NCBI RefSeq assembly: GCF_000761245.1
Contig: NZ_AWOR01000078.1
Coordinates: forward strand, 1 to 64,000
DNA: 64,000 nucleotides
Direction: 5' to 3'
Origin: Comamonas testosteroni
GTDB taxonomy: Bacteria; Pseudomonadota; Gammaproteobacteria; Burkholderiales; Burkholderiaceae_C
This document shows, one piece after another, positions 15,605 through 24,071 of the stretch. Each line of letters begins with the position of its first letter. Position 1 is the stretch's first letter. The notes under the pieces were generated by a model. That model was not told the DNA's origin, made no database searches, and saw only the letters and a list, made by a program, of their open reading frames with translations. The position numbers and the translations under genes are program-made.

Positions 15605-16363
15605 TTAGCAAACAGCCTGTTTCTTCACGGGCGTCTGGCGCAGAAAGTCCAGCACCACACGTTGCGCGTAGCGGCTTGCCACCGTGCGCACGAAATCCGA
15701 AAAATCCACATGGGCGCTGTCGTCCGCCCGGTCCGAGATGGTTCGCATCGCGGCAAACGGCGTGCCGTAATCCAGGCAAGTCTGGGCCACGGCGGCTCCC
15801 TCCATCTCCACGGCCAGCACGGCATGGCCGGCGGCCTCCAGATCGGCTCTGAGCTGTGCGCTGGCCTGGCGCGAGCTGACAAACTGATCGCCGCTGGCAA
15901 TCAGGCCCTCATGGACGCGGGCCGAAGCATACGAAGCCACGATACCGGAGCGAACCGCCGAGTCGGCAGCCTGCACCAGCCTGTCCGTCGCCGCCTCGTC
16001 GCAAGCCAGGGTGCTGCAGCCGTAGCCGGGCAACTGCCAGCGCGCAAAGATCGGCGAGGCATCCATGTCATGCTGCAGGAAAGTCCGCGCGATCACCACA
16101 TCGCCCACGTTCACGCCCGCACCGATGCCGCCGGCCACGCCGGTGAACAGAATGCCGCGCACGCCAAAGCGCTCGATCAGCGCGGCGGTGGTGGTGGCAG
16201 CGGCCACCTTGCCGATGCCCGACAGCGCGCACACCACCTCATGACCGTGCAGGCGGCCCAGCCAGAAGTCGCGTCCGGCATGGCGCAGGCATTGCATGTC
16301 CTGCATGGCGTCGACCAGGCCGTGTTGTTCTTCGGCAAGAGCGCTGAGAATGGCAAGCGTCAT
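15605..16363 (-). CDS. mtnN: 5'-methylthioadenosine/S-adenosylhomocysteine nucleosidase
   Basis: It cleaves the glycosidic bond of MTA and SAH, removing by-products of S-adenosylmethionine use. The 252 residues begin at the ATG at 16363, giving MTLAILSALAEEQ, the usual N-terminus of the family. The substrate Glu is in VEMEGAAVAQ and the catalytic Asp in TISDRAD. GxGK (SGIGKVAAA) and FTGVAGG are also typical. It lies within the catabolic locus, downstream of a Bug receptor and upstream of the intrinsic terminator. A nucleosidase is not an obvious catabolic partner. It may be housekeeping, or it may remove SAH if a methyl-transfer step is involved. Confidence 0.88.
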   Translation of the reverse strand: MTLAILSALAEEQHGLVDAMQDMQCLRHAGRDFWLGRLHGHEVVCALSGIGKVAAATTTAALIERFGVRGILFTGVAGGIGAGVNVGDVVIARTFLQHDMDASPIFARWQLPGYGCSTLACDEAATDRLVQAADSAVRSGIVASYASARVHEGLIASGDQFVSSRQASAQLRADLEAAGHAVLAVEMEGAAVAQTCLDYGTPFAAMRTISDRADDSAHVDFSDFVRTVASRYAQRVVLDFLRQTPVKKQAVC

Positions 16364-16408
16364 GGATGGGGATACTCCGGAACATGGGCCGCGCTGCCCT
16401 GGTGAAAG

Positions 16409-16437
16409 CACAAAAGCGGCACCGGGCCGCTTTTGTG
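16409..16437 (-). terminator. Hairpin downstream of Bug receptor 2
   Basis: Perfect 12-bp inverted repeat CACAAAAGCGGC / GCCGCTTTTGTG with a 5-base loop. It lies between the receptor stop (16472) and the nucleosidase start (16363) and would reduce read-through. Confidence 0.7.
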
Positions 16438-16471
16438 GGATGCGCAAGAGGCGCGATTAGAGCACGAGGGC

Positions 16472-17458
16472 TTATTGCGCCTCGATCTCATGACTTTTGA
16501 TGATGGGCGCCCAGAGCCCGGTTTCCTTGCGGATCAGCTCACCGAAGGCCTCGCCCTTGACCACCCAGGGCGTCATGCCCTGTGCCTTGAGCTGGTTCAG
16601 TGCTGCCGGGGTCTTCAGAATCTTGTCGATATCCTCGCCCAGCTGCTTGACCACCTCTGCAGGCGTGTTCTTGGGAGCCAGCACGCCATACCAGGAGGAA
16701 ATGGCAATCCCCGGCACGCCGGCTTCGGCCAGGGTCGGCACATTGGGCAAAAAGCCCGAGCGCGAACCGTCGGTCACGGCCAGCGCGCGCAGCTTGCCCG
16801 ACTGCAGATGGGGCAGCACGGTGGGCAGATTGGCCACGATCATGGGGATGGTGCCGCCCAGCACATCGGTCACGCCCTGGGTCGAGCCTTTGTAGGCCAC
16901 ATGCATGATGTCCGCGCCCGACTTGTCCTTGAACAGCTCGCCGGCCAGATGCAGGCTGGAGCCCACGCCGGGCGAGGCGTAGCTGATGGAGTTGGGCTTG
17001 GCCTTGGACAGCGCCACCAGCTCCTGCACCGACTTGGCCGGCAGTTGCGGATTGACTGCAATGACATTGGCCGTGCGCCCCATGGAAGCCACGGGCACGA
17101 AGTCGCCGAAGACGCTGTAGGGCAGCTTGGGCATCAGCGTAGGGTTGATGGTCAGATTGCCCTGCGGCACGACCAGCAGCGTATGGCCGTCGGGCTTGGC
17201 GCGCTTGACCATATCGATGCCGATATTGCCGCTGGCGCCGGGGCGGTTGTCGACGATGGCGGCCTGCTTGTAATGCTCGGTCAGGCCGGTCGCCAGAATG
17301 CGCGCCAGGATGTCCACAGGGCCGCCGGCAGGGAAAGGCGCAATGACGGTGAACTGCGCAGCAGAAAGCTGCTCAGTGGCAGTCGCTGCATGGGCGACGG
17401 GCAGGGCCAGGACACTGGCCAGCGCCAGGCAGGATTTGAGAAAGTCGGAGCGTTGCAT
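16472..17458 (-). CDS. Bug/TctC-family periplasmic solute receptor (copy 2)
   Basis: A 328-residue periplasmic receptor. The start at 17458 gives MQRSDFLKSCLALASVLALP, a Sec signal with cleavage near AHAA. An upstream frame extension has no signal-like features. The mature part has FTVIAPFPAGGPVD, DNRPGASGNIG and VAYKGSTQG, the family's ligand loops. It lies 190 bases downstream of the aspartate dehydrogenase gene, and no TctAB membrane genes are nearby. It may bind the substrate or an intermediate of the catabolic locus. It is clearly different from copy 1, so the two may bind different acids. Confidence 0.88.
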   Translation of the reverse strand: MQRSDFLKSCLALASVLALPVAHAATATEQLSAAQFTVIAPFPAGGPVDILARILATGLTEHYKQAAIVDNRPGASGNIGIDMVKRAKPDGHTLLVVPQGNLTINPTLMPKLPYSVFGDFVPVASMGRTANVIAVNPQLPAKSVQELVALSKAKPNSISYASPGVGSSLHLAGELFKDKSGADIMHVAYKGSTQGVTDVLGGTIPMIVANLPTVLPHLQSGKLRALAVTDGSRSGFLPNVPTLAEAGVPGIAISSWYGVLAPKNTPAEVVKQLGEDIDKILKTPAALNQLKAQGMTPWVVKGEAFGELIRKETGLWAPIIKSHEIEAQ

Positions 17459-17650
17459 GAGGGTTCCAGAGGGTAGAGATGTCAAGCCGGCCAATGCTCG
17501 ATGCGCACCCTGTTTGATGATGCGCAAGGAAAGATTCGCACAGGCGTGACACCATGCTGAAGTGGGAAAGGTCTGCGTGCAGGTGGCAAAAACAAGCAAG
17601 AGAGGTGCCAGGGCCGGTGGCGCGCATGGCGCCCATGGCCTGAAGCCCGC

Positions 17651-18451
17651 TCAGATGGCCAGCGGCGCCACGTTGTTGAGTACCGAGCGCACGACGCTGT
17701 AGACCGTCAGCGCCGAAGTCTTGGGATTGGCCGCCAGCGGCTTGCCGCGCATGGTCAGCTCCATGGCACCGAAGGCGCCTCGTGCCTCGACCTGGTGCAC
17801 GTTCTCCTGAACGCCAGGATCGGCAAACAGACGCACCATGGTCTTGTCCAGCCCCAGTCCGGCCAGCGACAAGGTGGCCGCCACATTTGCATTCTTGGGA
17901 TAGAGCTGCGCGGCCTCGCGCGCCGAGCCCTCGAAGATGCAGAAGGCCTCGGTCAGGCTGTCCAGATCGCAGACCTGCTCGGCCGGGGTGCCGCTCCAGG
18001 CCTTGGGCGGCTTGCGCCCTGTGTAGAGCACCGTATCCAGGCCGCCCACGCGCGCCGCAGCCAGGGCATCAATGCCGCCGATGGCGCCCGACAACAGTTG
18101 GGCCTGCGTCTTGCCGGCCTCGGCCGCAGCCTGTACGCGCTCGGCCATGCCCGGTGCGCTCAAAGCGCCTATGGATGCGATGACCGCAGGAATGCCGCGC
18201 GCCAGCGCCGGCAGCACATGCTCCTCGATGGCTGCATGGCCTGCGCATTCCACCAGCAGATCCGGCACCGCATCGCTGGGCAATGCCTGCAGCAGCTGCG
18301 CCTGTGGCGCCAGGCGGGCAGCCGTCTCGCGCACGGCTTGCGTGATCTCGGGAACCAGCACCCAGCCAACCTGCAGCCGGGTATCTCCGCTCAACAGCTC
18401 CAGAACACTGGAGCCAATCGCGCCGCAGCCAATCAAAGCAATATTTTTCAT
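17651..18451 (-). CDS. nadX: L-aspartate dehydrogenase
   Basis: It catalyses NAD(P)-dependent deamination of L-aspartate to oxaloacetate and ammonia through iminoaspartate, or the reverse. The 266 residues have a Rossmann GCGAIGSSV (about 8-16) and the AspDH C-terminal domain with YPKNANVAATLSLAG and the catalytic-region His in ENVHQVEARG. AGGAGG precedes the ATG. In Thermotoga NadX starts NAD synthesis, but here there is no nadA or nadB nearby. The gene lies with an IclR regulator, hydrolase, cupin, ThDP enzyme and ALDH, which points to a catabolic role. The real substrate could be aspartate or a related amino dicarboxylate. Confidence 0.9.
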   Translation of the reverse strand: MKNIALIGCGAIGSSVLELLSGDTRLQVGWVLVPEITQAVRETAARLAPQAQLLQALPSDAVPDLLVECAGHAAIEEHVLPALARGIPAVIASIGALSAPGMAERVQAAAEAGKTQAQLLSGAIGGIDALAAARVGGLDTVLYTGRKPPKAWSGTPAEQVCDLDSLTEAFCIFEGSAREAAQLYPKNANVAATLSLAGLGLDKTMVRLFADPGVQENVHQVEARGAFGAMELTMRGKPLAANPKTSALTVYSVVRSVLNNVAPLAI

Positions 18452-18493
18452 CTCTAGCCTCCTGAAAAATGCGCTGGCCCGGCGAGATCTGGG

Positions 18494-19300
18494 TCAGCGC
18501 AAATGGTCCGGGTGCTGCTGGAGCAAATGGGCGGACAGAGTCTCTGCCGCCTGCTGCACCTTCTGCACCCAGAGCTGGGTTTTTTCGGGCCCCAGCTCGG
18601 TAAAAGGAATGGCCATGGCCAGTCCCGCTACCACCCGCCCGTCTGCGGCGCGCACCGGCGCTGCAATACTGGAAACACCAGGCTCGTAAAAGCCTTCGCC
18701 CATGGCATAGCCGCGCTCGCGATCCTCGGCCAGCAGGCCCAGCAACTCGTCGACATTGCGCGGCGTGCTTTCGGAGAACTGGGGCAGTTCCTCGCCGCCA
18801 AACACCGAGCGCAGCTGCGCGCCGTCCATGTCATGCAGCAGGGCCCGCCCGAGCACCGTCGCATGCGCCGGCAGACGCGAGCCCACGCGCACCGCGCCCT
18901 GGAATGCTCCGGACGGAGTGACGCGCGCCACATAGACCACGGAAGTGCCGTCGCGCAATGCAAGATTGCTGGTCATGCCCAGCTCATCACACAAGGCCTG
19001 CAGCACAGGCTCGGCCAGTTGCGCCAGCGGCTGGGTGGACAGATAGTCATAACCCAGACGCAGCACGGCCAGACCGAGCCGGTATTCGGTTCCGCTGCGC
19101 TGCAGATACCCCGAGTTTTCAAGCGTGGTCAACATGCGAAACACCGTGGAGCGCGGCAGCTCGAGCTTGCGCGCCAGCTCGGGCGCACTCCAGACCGGTT
19201 GCGCCGGGCCAAAGCAGGCCAGCAGGCGCAGTCCTCGGTCCAGAGCGGGCACGGTGTAACGATCTTGTTCGTTGGTTGAAATCTCAGGGGTTTCGCTCAT
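18494..19300 (-). CDS. IclR-family transcriptional regulator 2
   Basis: A 268-residue regulator with the winged HTH at about 15-75 (SAPELARKLELPRSTVFRML) and an effector domain at about 90-255 with YVARVTP, RLPAHAT and GFYEPGVSSIAAPV. It is a close paralogue of IclR 1: the recognition helix is nearly identical (LPRSTVFRML against LPRATVFRML), so both may bind the same DNA. It starts five bases after the alpha/beta hydrolase stop and precedes nadX by about 40 bases. The pair may answer to different effectors and give the two halves of the locus graded control. Confidence 0.92.
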   Translation of the reverse strand: MSETPEISTNEQDRYTVPALDRGLRLLACFGPAQPVWSAPELARKLELPRSTVFRMLTTLENSGYLQRSGTEYRLGLAVLRLGYDYLSTQPLAQLAEPVLQALCDELGMTSNLALRDGTSVVYVARVTPSGAFQGAVRVGSRLPAHATVLGRALLHDMDGAQLRSVFGGEELPQFSESTPRNVDELLGLLAEDRERGYAMGEGFYEPGVSSIAAPVRAADGRVVAGLAMAIPFTELGPEKTQLWVQKVQQAAETLSAHLLQQHPDHLR

Positions 19301-19305
19301 AGCAA

Positions 19306-20184
19306 TCAGCTGGTATTGGGGCAGTAGCTTTGGTTCAACAAAGATGCCAGCCTATGCGCAACCTCCATTGGTTGTTCCACGGGTGAAGCATGACCGGCAG
19401 CCGCAAGCGTACCGTAGTGCGCGCCCAGCAGTTCGGACCAGGACTTGCAAGCTGCAGGTGTGGTCACCACATCGTGCTCGCCGACCCACACCTCGACCGG
19501 CATGCCAAGCCTGCCCTGCGCCTGTGCCAGATCGCTGCCGCACAGCAGCTCGACCGCCTGCGCATAGCCCTGCGGCTGCATGCGCGCCGTATTCCAGCGC
19601 ACCCAGGCACGCACGGCTTCAGGCGCCTCGGAAGACACTAGGCGCTGGTCGATGACGGCCGCCAGACCGGCGACGCCTTTGTCGGCCAGAGCCGCCAGCC
19701 TTCCCTCGCGCACCTTGGCTTGCTGCTCGGCCTTGGCTGGGCCGCCGTAGCCGCCTGCCGGACTGATGAGCACCAATTGCTCGACCAGTCCCGGCGCGGC
19801 CATGGCAGCAAGCCTGGCTGCCATCAGGGCGCCCAGCGAGTGCCCGACCAGAATGCAGCGCCGCACGCCCAGCACGAGCAGCGACTGCGCCAGCGCCCCC
19901 GCATAGTCGGCATCGGCAGGCGCGGCCGACGCCAGCGGCGTCGACAGGCCATAACCGGGTGCATCCCAGGCCAGGACACGCACTTTGTCAGCCAGCTGCA
20001 GCGCCACATCCAGCCAGGATGCAGCCCCGGAGCTGATGCCATGCAGCAGCACCACCGCAAAGTCGGAGCTCGCGTCGCCTGCCTCGCGCCAGGCGAGCTG
20101 GGCATTCTGCGGAAGCTTCACCAGCCGCTCGGGAAAACCGGTCTGCAGCAGCTGCAGTTTCAGCGACAGCAAATCCTCGTGCAT
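19306..20184 (-). CDS. Alpha/beta hydrolase (C-C bond or ester hydrolase type)
   Basis: A 292-residue hydrolase of the MhpC/BphD-like group. The oxyanion loop is LLHGISSG, the nucleophile elbow GHSLG holds Ser, the acid is in WVGEHDVV and the His in AGHASPVEQP. I chose the ATG at 20184, nine bases after the cupin stop, so translation is coupled. A cap region with Tyr/Trp-rich helices (about 135-200) fits a meta-cleavage-product hydrolase. With a VOC dioxygenase-like protein in the locus, hydrolysis of a ring-cleavage product is the natural guess, although simple ester or lactone hydrolysis is equally compatible. Confidence 0.85.
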   Translation of the reverse strand: MHEDLLSLKLQLLQTGFPERLVKLPQNAQLAWREAGDASSDFAVVLLHGISSGAASWLDVALQLADKVRVLAWDAPGYGLSTPLASAAPADADYAGALAQSLLVLGVRRCILVGHSLGALMAARLAAMAAPGLVEQLVLISPAGGYGGPAKAEQQAKVREGRLAALADKGVAGLAAVIDQRLVSSEAPEAVRAWVRWNTARMQPQGYAQAVELLCGSDLAQAQGRLGMPVEVWVGEHDVVTTPAACKSWSELLGAHYGTLAAAGHASPVEQPMEVAHRLASLLNQSYCPNTS

Positions 20185-20192
20185 GGCCAAGC

Positions 20193-20726
20193 TCAGCGCT
20201 TGATCTTGGCCAGAGGATGCTCGGGCGGATAGGTCGGGGTGACGGGCTTTTTGGCGCCCAGCATCACGCACATCAGCGCATCTTCATCACCGACATTGAT
20301 CTCTTCGCGGTACACACCGGGCGGCACCGAAACCACATCGCGATCGGTCAGGATGGTCTCGAAACGCTCGCCGTCCTTTTCCAGCACCAGCTTGAGCTTG
20401 CCGCGCATCACGAAGAACACTTCTTCCACATCGGTGTGCAGATGCGAAGGGCCTTCATGGCCGGCAGGAATCACCATGGTGGAGAAGGTGAAGTTTTCCG
20501 ACGGAATGGTGTTGCTGTCGGAAGCCACGCCCGTGCCGCCCGTGCCGATGTAACGCATCTGGCCGCGGCGGTATTTGGGGTCGAAGTCGGCCTGGAACTT
20601 CAGGGCATCGAAGTCGTACTTGCGCGTGGCAAAGCGCGCAACGCGTGTGTTCATCCAGTCTTCAAAGCTGGAGCCCTCGGGGCGATCCCAAGTACGGGCG
20701 CTGTTGTCTTGTGCGATCTCGCTCAT
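20193..20726 (-). CDS. Cupin-domain protein
   Basis: A 177-residue single-cupin protein, first gene of the minus-strand locus. Cupin motif 1 is clear, with two His and a Glu in GHEGPSHLHTDVEEVFFVMRG (shown as GHEGPSHLH...EE...MRG). In motif 2 the usual His is missing: the loop reads VPPGVYREEINVGD, with Tyr at the expected position. So it may bind metal weakly or act without it. Related small cupins serve as dioxygenases, isomerases or sugar epimerases, and the sequence does not decide. The tail after about 150 is basic and Pro-rich. Confidence 0.85.
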   Translation of the reverse strand: MSEIAQDNSARTWDRPEGSSFEDWMNTRVARFATRKYDFDALKFQADFDPKYRRGQMRYIGTGGTGVASDSNTIPSENFTFSTMVIPAGHEGPSHLHTDVEEVFFVMRGKLKLVLEKDGERFETILTDRDVVSVPPGVYREEINVGDEDALMCVMLGAKKPVTPTYPPEHPLAKIKR

Positions 20727-20774
20727 ATGTCTCTCCTGAAACCGTTGGTGAACACAAAAAGCGATCTGCTTTTT

Positions 20775-20790
20775 GTTTTACTAATAAAAC
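20775..20790 (-). promoter_or_regulatory. Candidate IclR operator upstream of the cupin gene
   Basis: A perfect palindrome GTTTTA-CTAA-TAAAAC with a four-base spacer. It matches the layout of GTTTCA-AATA-TGAAAT upstream of SDR 1. It lies just downstream of the promoter at 20811-20840 (minus strand), where a repressor would block transcription. Confidence 0.45.
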
Positions 20791-20810
20791 CAGGTTCATT
20801 TGGCGAAACA

Positions 20811-20840
20811 ATTATAAGAAGACTTACCCGATATCAACAA
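20811..20840 (-). promoter_or_regulatory. Sigma-70 promoter of the cupin-hydrolase-iclR-nadX operon
   Basis: On the minus strand, TATAAT (complement of 20811-20816) is a perfect -10. TTGTTG (20835-20840) lies 18 bases upstream of it, and an overlapping TTGATA (20832-20837) at 15 bases is too close. Transcription would start near 20803 and run into the cupin gene, whose ATG is at 20726. Confidence 0.6.
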
Positions 20841-20923
20841 GCACATTTCCTTGTCGGCGCGGTGGAGACCGGTTTGGGGATGACGCCTCGCCCTGACTCG
20901 CACAGGCAGCGAGCTAAAAAAAG

Positions 20924-20952
20924 GCGCAAAAAAAGGAGCGCCAAGCGCTCCT
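20924..20952 (-). terminator. Intrinsic terminator of fadD
   Basis: Stem AGGAGCGC (20934-20941) / GCGCTCCT (20945-20952). On the minus strand it is followed by a T-run. It ends fadD 34 bases after its stop and insulates the catabolic locus from it. Confidence 0.88.
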
Positions 20953-20985
20953 GTGAACTCGCCTTGAAGGACAAGATGAAAACTC

Positions 20986-22662
20986 TCAGGCGTCGCGCAG
21001 CTCCCTGCGCAGGATCTTGCCCACGGGAGTCTTGGGCAGATCGGTGCGAAAGACGATGTGGCGCGGACGCTTGTAGCCTGTCAGATTGGCGTGGCAGTAG
21101 TCGCGAATGGCCTGCTCGGTCAATGCCGGGTCTTTCTTGACGACGACGAGCTTGATGGCTTCGCCGGACTTTTCGTCGGGCACACCGACCACCGCGCACT
21201 CGAGCACGCCGGGGCAGTTGGAGACCACGTCCTCGACCTCGTTGGGGTAGACGTTGAAGCCGCTGACGATGACCATGTCTTTCTTGCGGTCCACGATCTT
21301 CACAAAGCCGCGCTCATCCATGGTGCCGATGTCGCCTGTGAGGAAGTAGCCATCGGCCGTCATGACCTTGGCGGTCTCGTCGGGGCGCTGCCAGTAACCG
21401 GCCATGACCTGCGGGCCCAGCACGGCGACTTCGCCGGGCAGACCGGGCTCGTTCACGTCCTGGCCGTCGCTGCCGACCAGCTTCACATAGGTGCTGGGCA
21501 GGGGCACGCCGATGGTGCCCGAGTAGGCCGTGGCCGTGACCGGATTGCAGGTCACCGAGGGACTGGTCTCCGAGAGGCCGTAGCCCTCGCAGATGGGGCA
21601 GCCGGTCTTTTTCAGCCACAGCTCGGCCACGGCGCTTTGCACGGCCATGCCGCCGCCCACCGAGACCTTGAGGTGACTCCAGTCCACGGTGCCGAAATCG
21701 GGATGGTTGGCCAGTCCGTTGAACAAGGTATTCACGGCCGGAAAGCTGTGGAAACGGTGCCTGGACAGCTCCTTGAGCGTGGCCTTGAGATCGCGCGGAT
21801 TGGGGATCAGCACGGTTTTGCCGCCGGTGCGCATGGCCAGCATCATGTTCACCGTGAACGCGAAGATGTGATAGAGCGGCAGCGCGCAGATGCTGGTGGG
21901 CTGCTCGCCTGCCGGCACCTTCTTCATCGCGGGCTCGTTCCAGGCTTCGGACTGCAGCACATTGGCGATGATGTTGCGGTGAAGCAGCACGGCCCCCTTG
22001 CTCACGCCCGTGGTGCCGCCCGTGTACTGCAGCAGCGCCATGTCGTCGGCCTTGAGCACCGGCGCGTTCAAGGTCGCGCTGCGCCCCTTGGCCAGTGCGT
22101 CCTTGAAGCGCACGGCGCCGGGCAGGCTGAAGGGGGGCACCAGCTTCTTGACCGAGCGCACCACGTAATTGACCAGCATGCCCTTCAAAAGCCCCAGCTC
22201 GTCGCCCATGGCGCAAAGCACGATGTGCTGCACGGCGCTGCCATGCATGCCGTCCTGCAGGGTCTTGGCGAAGTTCTCGATGATGACGATGGCCTTGGCG
22301 CCCGAGTCCTTGAGCTGGTGCTCGAGCTCGCGCGCCGTGTAGAGCGGGTTGACGTTGACCAGCACAAAGCCGGCACGCAGCACCCCGGCCACGGCCACCG
22401 GATACTGAGGAATATTGGGCATCATCAGCGCCACGCGGTCGCCTCGCTGCAGTCCCAGGCTTTGCAGATAGGCGGCAAAGAGCTTGCTCTGCGCATCGAC
22501 CTCGGCGAAGCTCAGTTCCTTGCCCATGAAGGAATAGGCCACCTTGTCGGCATGCTTGGCAAACGCCTCCTCCATCAAGGCCACCAGCGATGGATACTGG
22601 GACGCGTCAATGTCCGCAGGAACTCCCTCTGGATATGCATTCAGCCAAGGACGCTCACTCAT
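20986..22662 (-). CDS. fadD: Long-chain fatty acid-CoA ligase
   Basis: It activates fatty acids to acyl-CoA through an acyl-AMP. The 558 residues match FadD in length and order. The P-loop-like A3 motif YTGGTTGVSKGA is at about 215, GYGLSETSP at about 355, the A7 TGDIG and DRKKDM at about 440-460, and the catalytic Lys in the C-terminal PKTPVGKILRREL. The N-terminal NAYPEGVPADID is typical of proteobacterial FadD. A terminator follows it and none of its neighbours is a beta-oxidation gene. It is probably monocistronic and constitutive. Confidence 0.93.
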   Translation of the reverse strand: MSERPWLNAYPEGVPADIDASQYPSLVALMEEAFAKHADKVAYSFMGKELSFAEVDAQSKLFAAYLQSLGLQRGDRVALMMPNIPQYPVAVAGVLRAGFVLVNVNPLYTARELEHQLKDSGAKAIVIIENFAKTLQDGMHGSAVQHIVLCAMGDELGLLKGMLVNYVVRSVKKLVPPFSLPGAVRFKDALAKGRSATLNAPVLKADDMALLQYTGGTTGVSKGAVLLHRNIIANVLQSEAWNEPAMKKVPAGEQPTSICALPLYHIFAFTVNMMLAMRTGGKTVLIPNPRDLKATLKELSRHRFHSFPAVNTLFNGLANHPDFGTVDWSHLKVSVGGGMAVQSAVAELWLKKTGCPICEGYGLSETSPSVTCNPVTATAYSGTIGVPLPSTYVKLVGSDGQDVNEPGLPGEVAVLGPQVMAGYWQRPDETAKVMTADGYFLTGDIGTMDERGFVKIVDRKKDMVIVSGFNVYPNEVEDVVSNCPGVLECAVVGVPDEKSGEAIKLVVVKKDPALTEQAIRDYCHANLTGYKRPRHIVFRTDLPKTPVGKILRRELRDA

Positions 22663-22786
22663 TCTTCAGTCTCCGTGTCTTATCGTCTGATCCGGCCATT
22701 GTGATAAAAAGCACGGTCGTTCGATACTGTAGTAACCCTAGGAAACAAGCCGGGTCACTTGGGTAACAGCGGTCAGCGAGCGCATG

Positions 22787-22819
22787 AAAAAAGCCCGCAG
22801 AGGCAAGGCTGCGGGCTTT
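22787..22819 (-). terminator. Intrinsic terminator of fba
   Basis: Stem AAAGCCCGCAG (22790-22800) / CTGCGGGCTTT (22809-22819), followed on the minus strand by a T-run. It lies about 60 bases after the fba stop. Confidence 0.9.
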
Positions 22820-22837
22820 GAGCGTTTTCAGCCTTCC

Positions 22838-22870
22838 GCGCTTAAGGGTAAAGCGCTGACAGCTATCAAA
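22838..22870 (+). repeat. Short family-2 repeat
   Basis: GCGCTTAAGGGTAAAGCGC, then TGACAGCTATCAAA. The tail GCGCTGACAGCTATCAAA is identical to the copy at 38608-38627 downstream of gap. It lies between the fba stop and its terminator. Confidence 0.6.
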
Positions 22871-22877
22871 CTTGAGT

Positions 22878-23942
22878 TTACTTGATCAGCTGGGCCAGAT
22901 CGCCGGCGGCGTACTTCTTGGCCATTTGCTCCAGGCTGTAGCCCTTGATCTTGCCGCCCTGGCCTTCGCAGCCGAACTCGATGTAGCGGGCCTTGCAGAC
23001 TTGCTTGGCCGCTTCACGGGCAGGCTTGAGCCATTCGCGGGCGTCGAACTTGTCGGGGTTCTCGGCCAGGAACTTGCGCACCGCGCCGGTCATCGCCAGA
23101 CGGATGTCGGTGTCGATGTTGATCTTGCGCACGCCGTACTTGATGGCTTCCTGGATCTCTTCCACGGGCACGCCGTAGGTTTCCTTCATCTTGCCGCCGT
23201 ACTGGTTGATGATGGCCAGCAGCTCTTGAGGCACGGAAGAGGAGCCATGCATCACCAGGTGGGTGTTGGGGATGCGGGCGTGGATTTCCTTGACGCGGGA
23301 GATCGCCAGGATGTCTCCTGTGGGCTTGCGGCTGAACTTGTAGGCGCCGTGGCTGGTGCCGATGGCGATCGCCAGTGCGTCCAGCTGGGTGGCCTTGACG
23401 AACACGGCGGCTTCCTCGGGATCGGTCAGCATCTGGCTGTGGTCCAGCTTGCCTTCGGCACCGATGCCGTCTTCTTCGCCGGCTTCGCCGGTTTCGAGGT
23501 TGCCCAGGCAGCCCAGCTCGCCTTCCACGGTGGCGCCGATCTGGTGGGCCATGGCCACCACCTTCTGGGTCACGTCCACGTTGTAGTCGAAGGACGAAGG
23601 CGTCTTGCCGTCGCTCATCAGCGAGCCGTCCATCATCACCGAGCCAAAGCCCAGGTTCAGCGCGCCCTGGCAGACTTCAGGCGTGGTGCCATGGTCCTGG
23701 TGCATCACCAGGGGGATGTGGGGATACATCTCGGCAGCCGCCTGGATCAGGTGCTTGATGAAGGGCTCACCGGCGTACTTGCGGGCACCGGCGCTGGCCT
23801 GCAGGATCACGGGCGCGCCGACTTCGTCAGCCGCCGACATCACGGCCTGGACCTGCTCCAGGTTGTTCACGTTGAAGGCGGGGATGCCATAGCCGTTTTC
23901 AGCAGCATGGTCCAGCATTTCGCGCATCGAGATCAAAGGCAT
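22878..23942 (-). CDS. fba: Class II fructose-1,6-bisphosphate aldolase
   Basis: It reversibly cleaves fructose 1,6-bisphosphate to DHAP and glyceraldehyde 3-phosphate. The protein has 354 residues and the Calvin-type class II features: Zn ligands in VMHQDHGTT and [10 protein letters not shown], the catalytic Asp in the HQDHG context, and [10 protein letters not shown] near residue 245. The C-terminal [15 protein letters not shown] is characteristic of the CbbA/FbaA group found in Burkholderiales. Comamonas lacks phosphofructokinase as far as I recall, so gluconeogenic use is likely. It lies alone with its own terminator. Confidence 0.95.
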   Translation of the reverse strand: MPLISMREMLDHAAENGYGIPAFNVNNLEQVQAVMSAADEVGAPVILQASAGARKYAGEPFIKHLIQAAAEMYPHIPLVMHQDHGTTPEVCQGALNLGFGSVMMDGSLMSDGKTPSSFDYNVDVTQKVVAMAHQIGATVEGELGCLGNLETGEAGEEDGIGAEGKLDHSQMLTDPEEAAVFVKATQLDALAIAIGTSHGAYKFSRKPTGDILAISRVKEIHARIPNTHLVMHGSSSVPQELLAIINQYGGKMKETYGVPVEEIQEAIKYGVRKINIDTDIRLAMTGAVRKFLAENPDKFDAREWLKPAREAAKQVCKARYIEFGCEGQGGKIKGYSLEQMAKKYAAGDLAQLIK

Positions 23943-24071
23943 GGTGGGTTCCGTTCAAAGTTTTGAGAGGCAACGCCCCCGGCGATGAATTACTGCAGTG
24001 CGCCGCACGACAGCTGTGGCCCGGGGAAAGACCAGCGGCCACGCTTCGTAACCGCTTAGTAACCGGGTATT

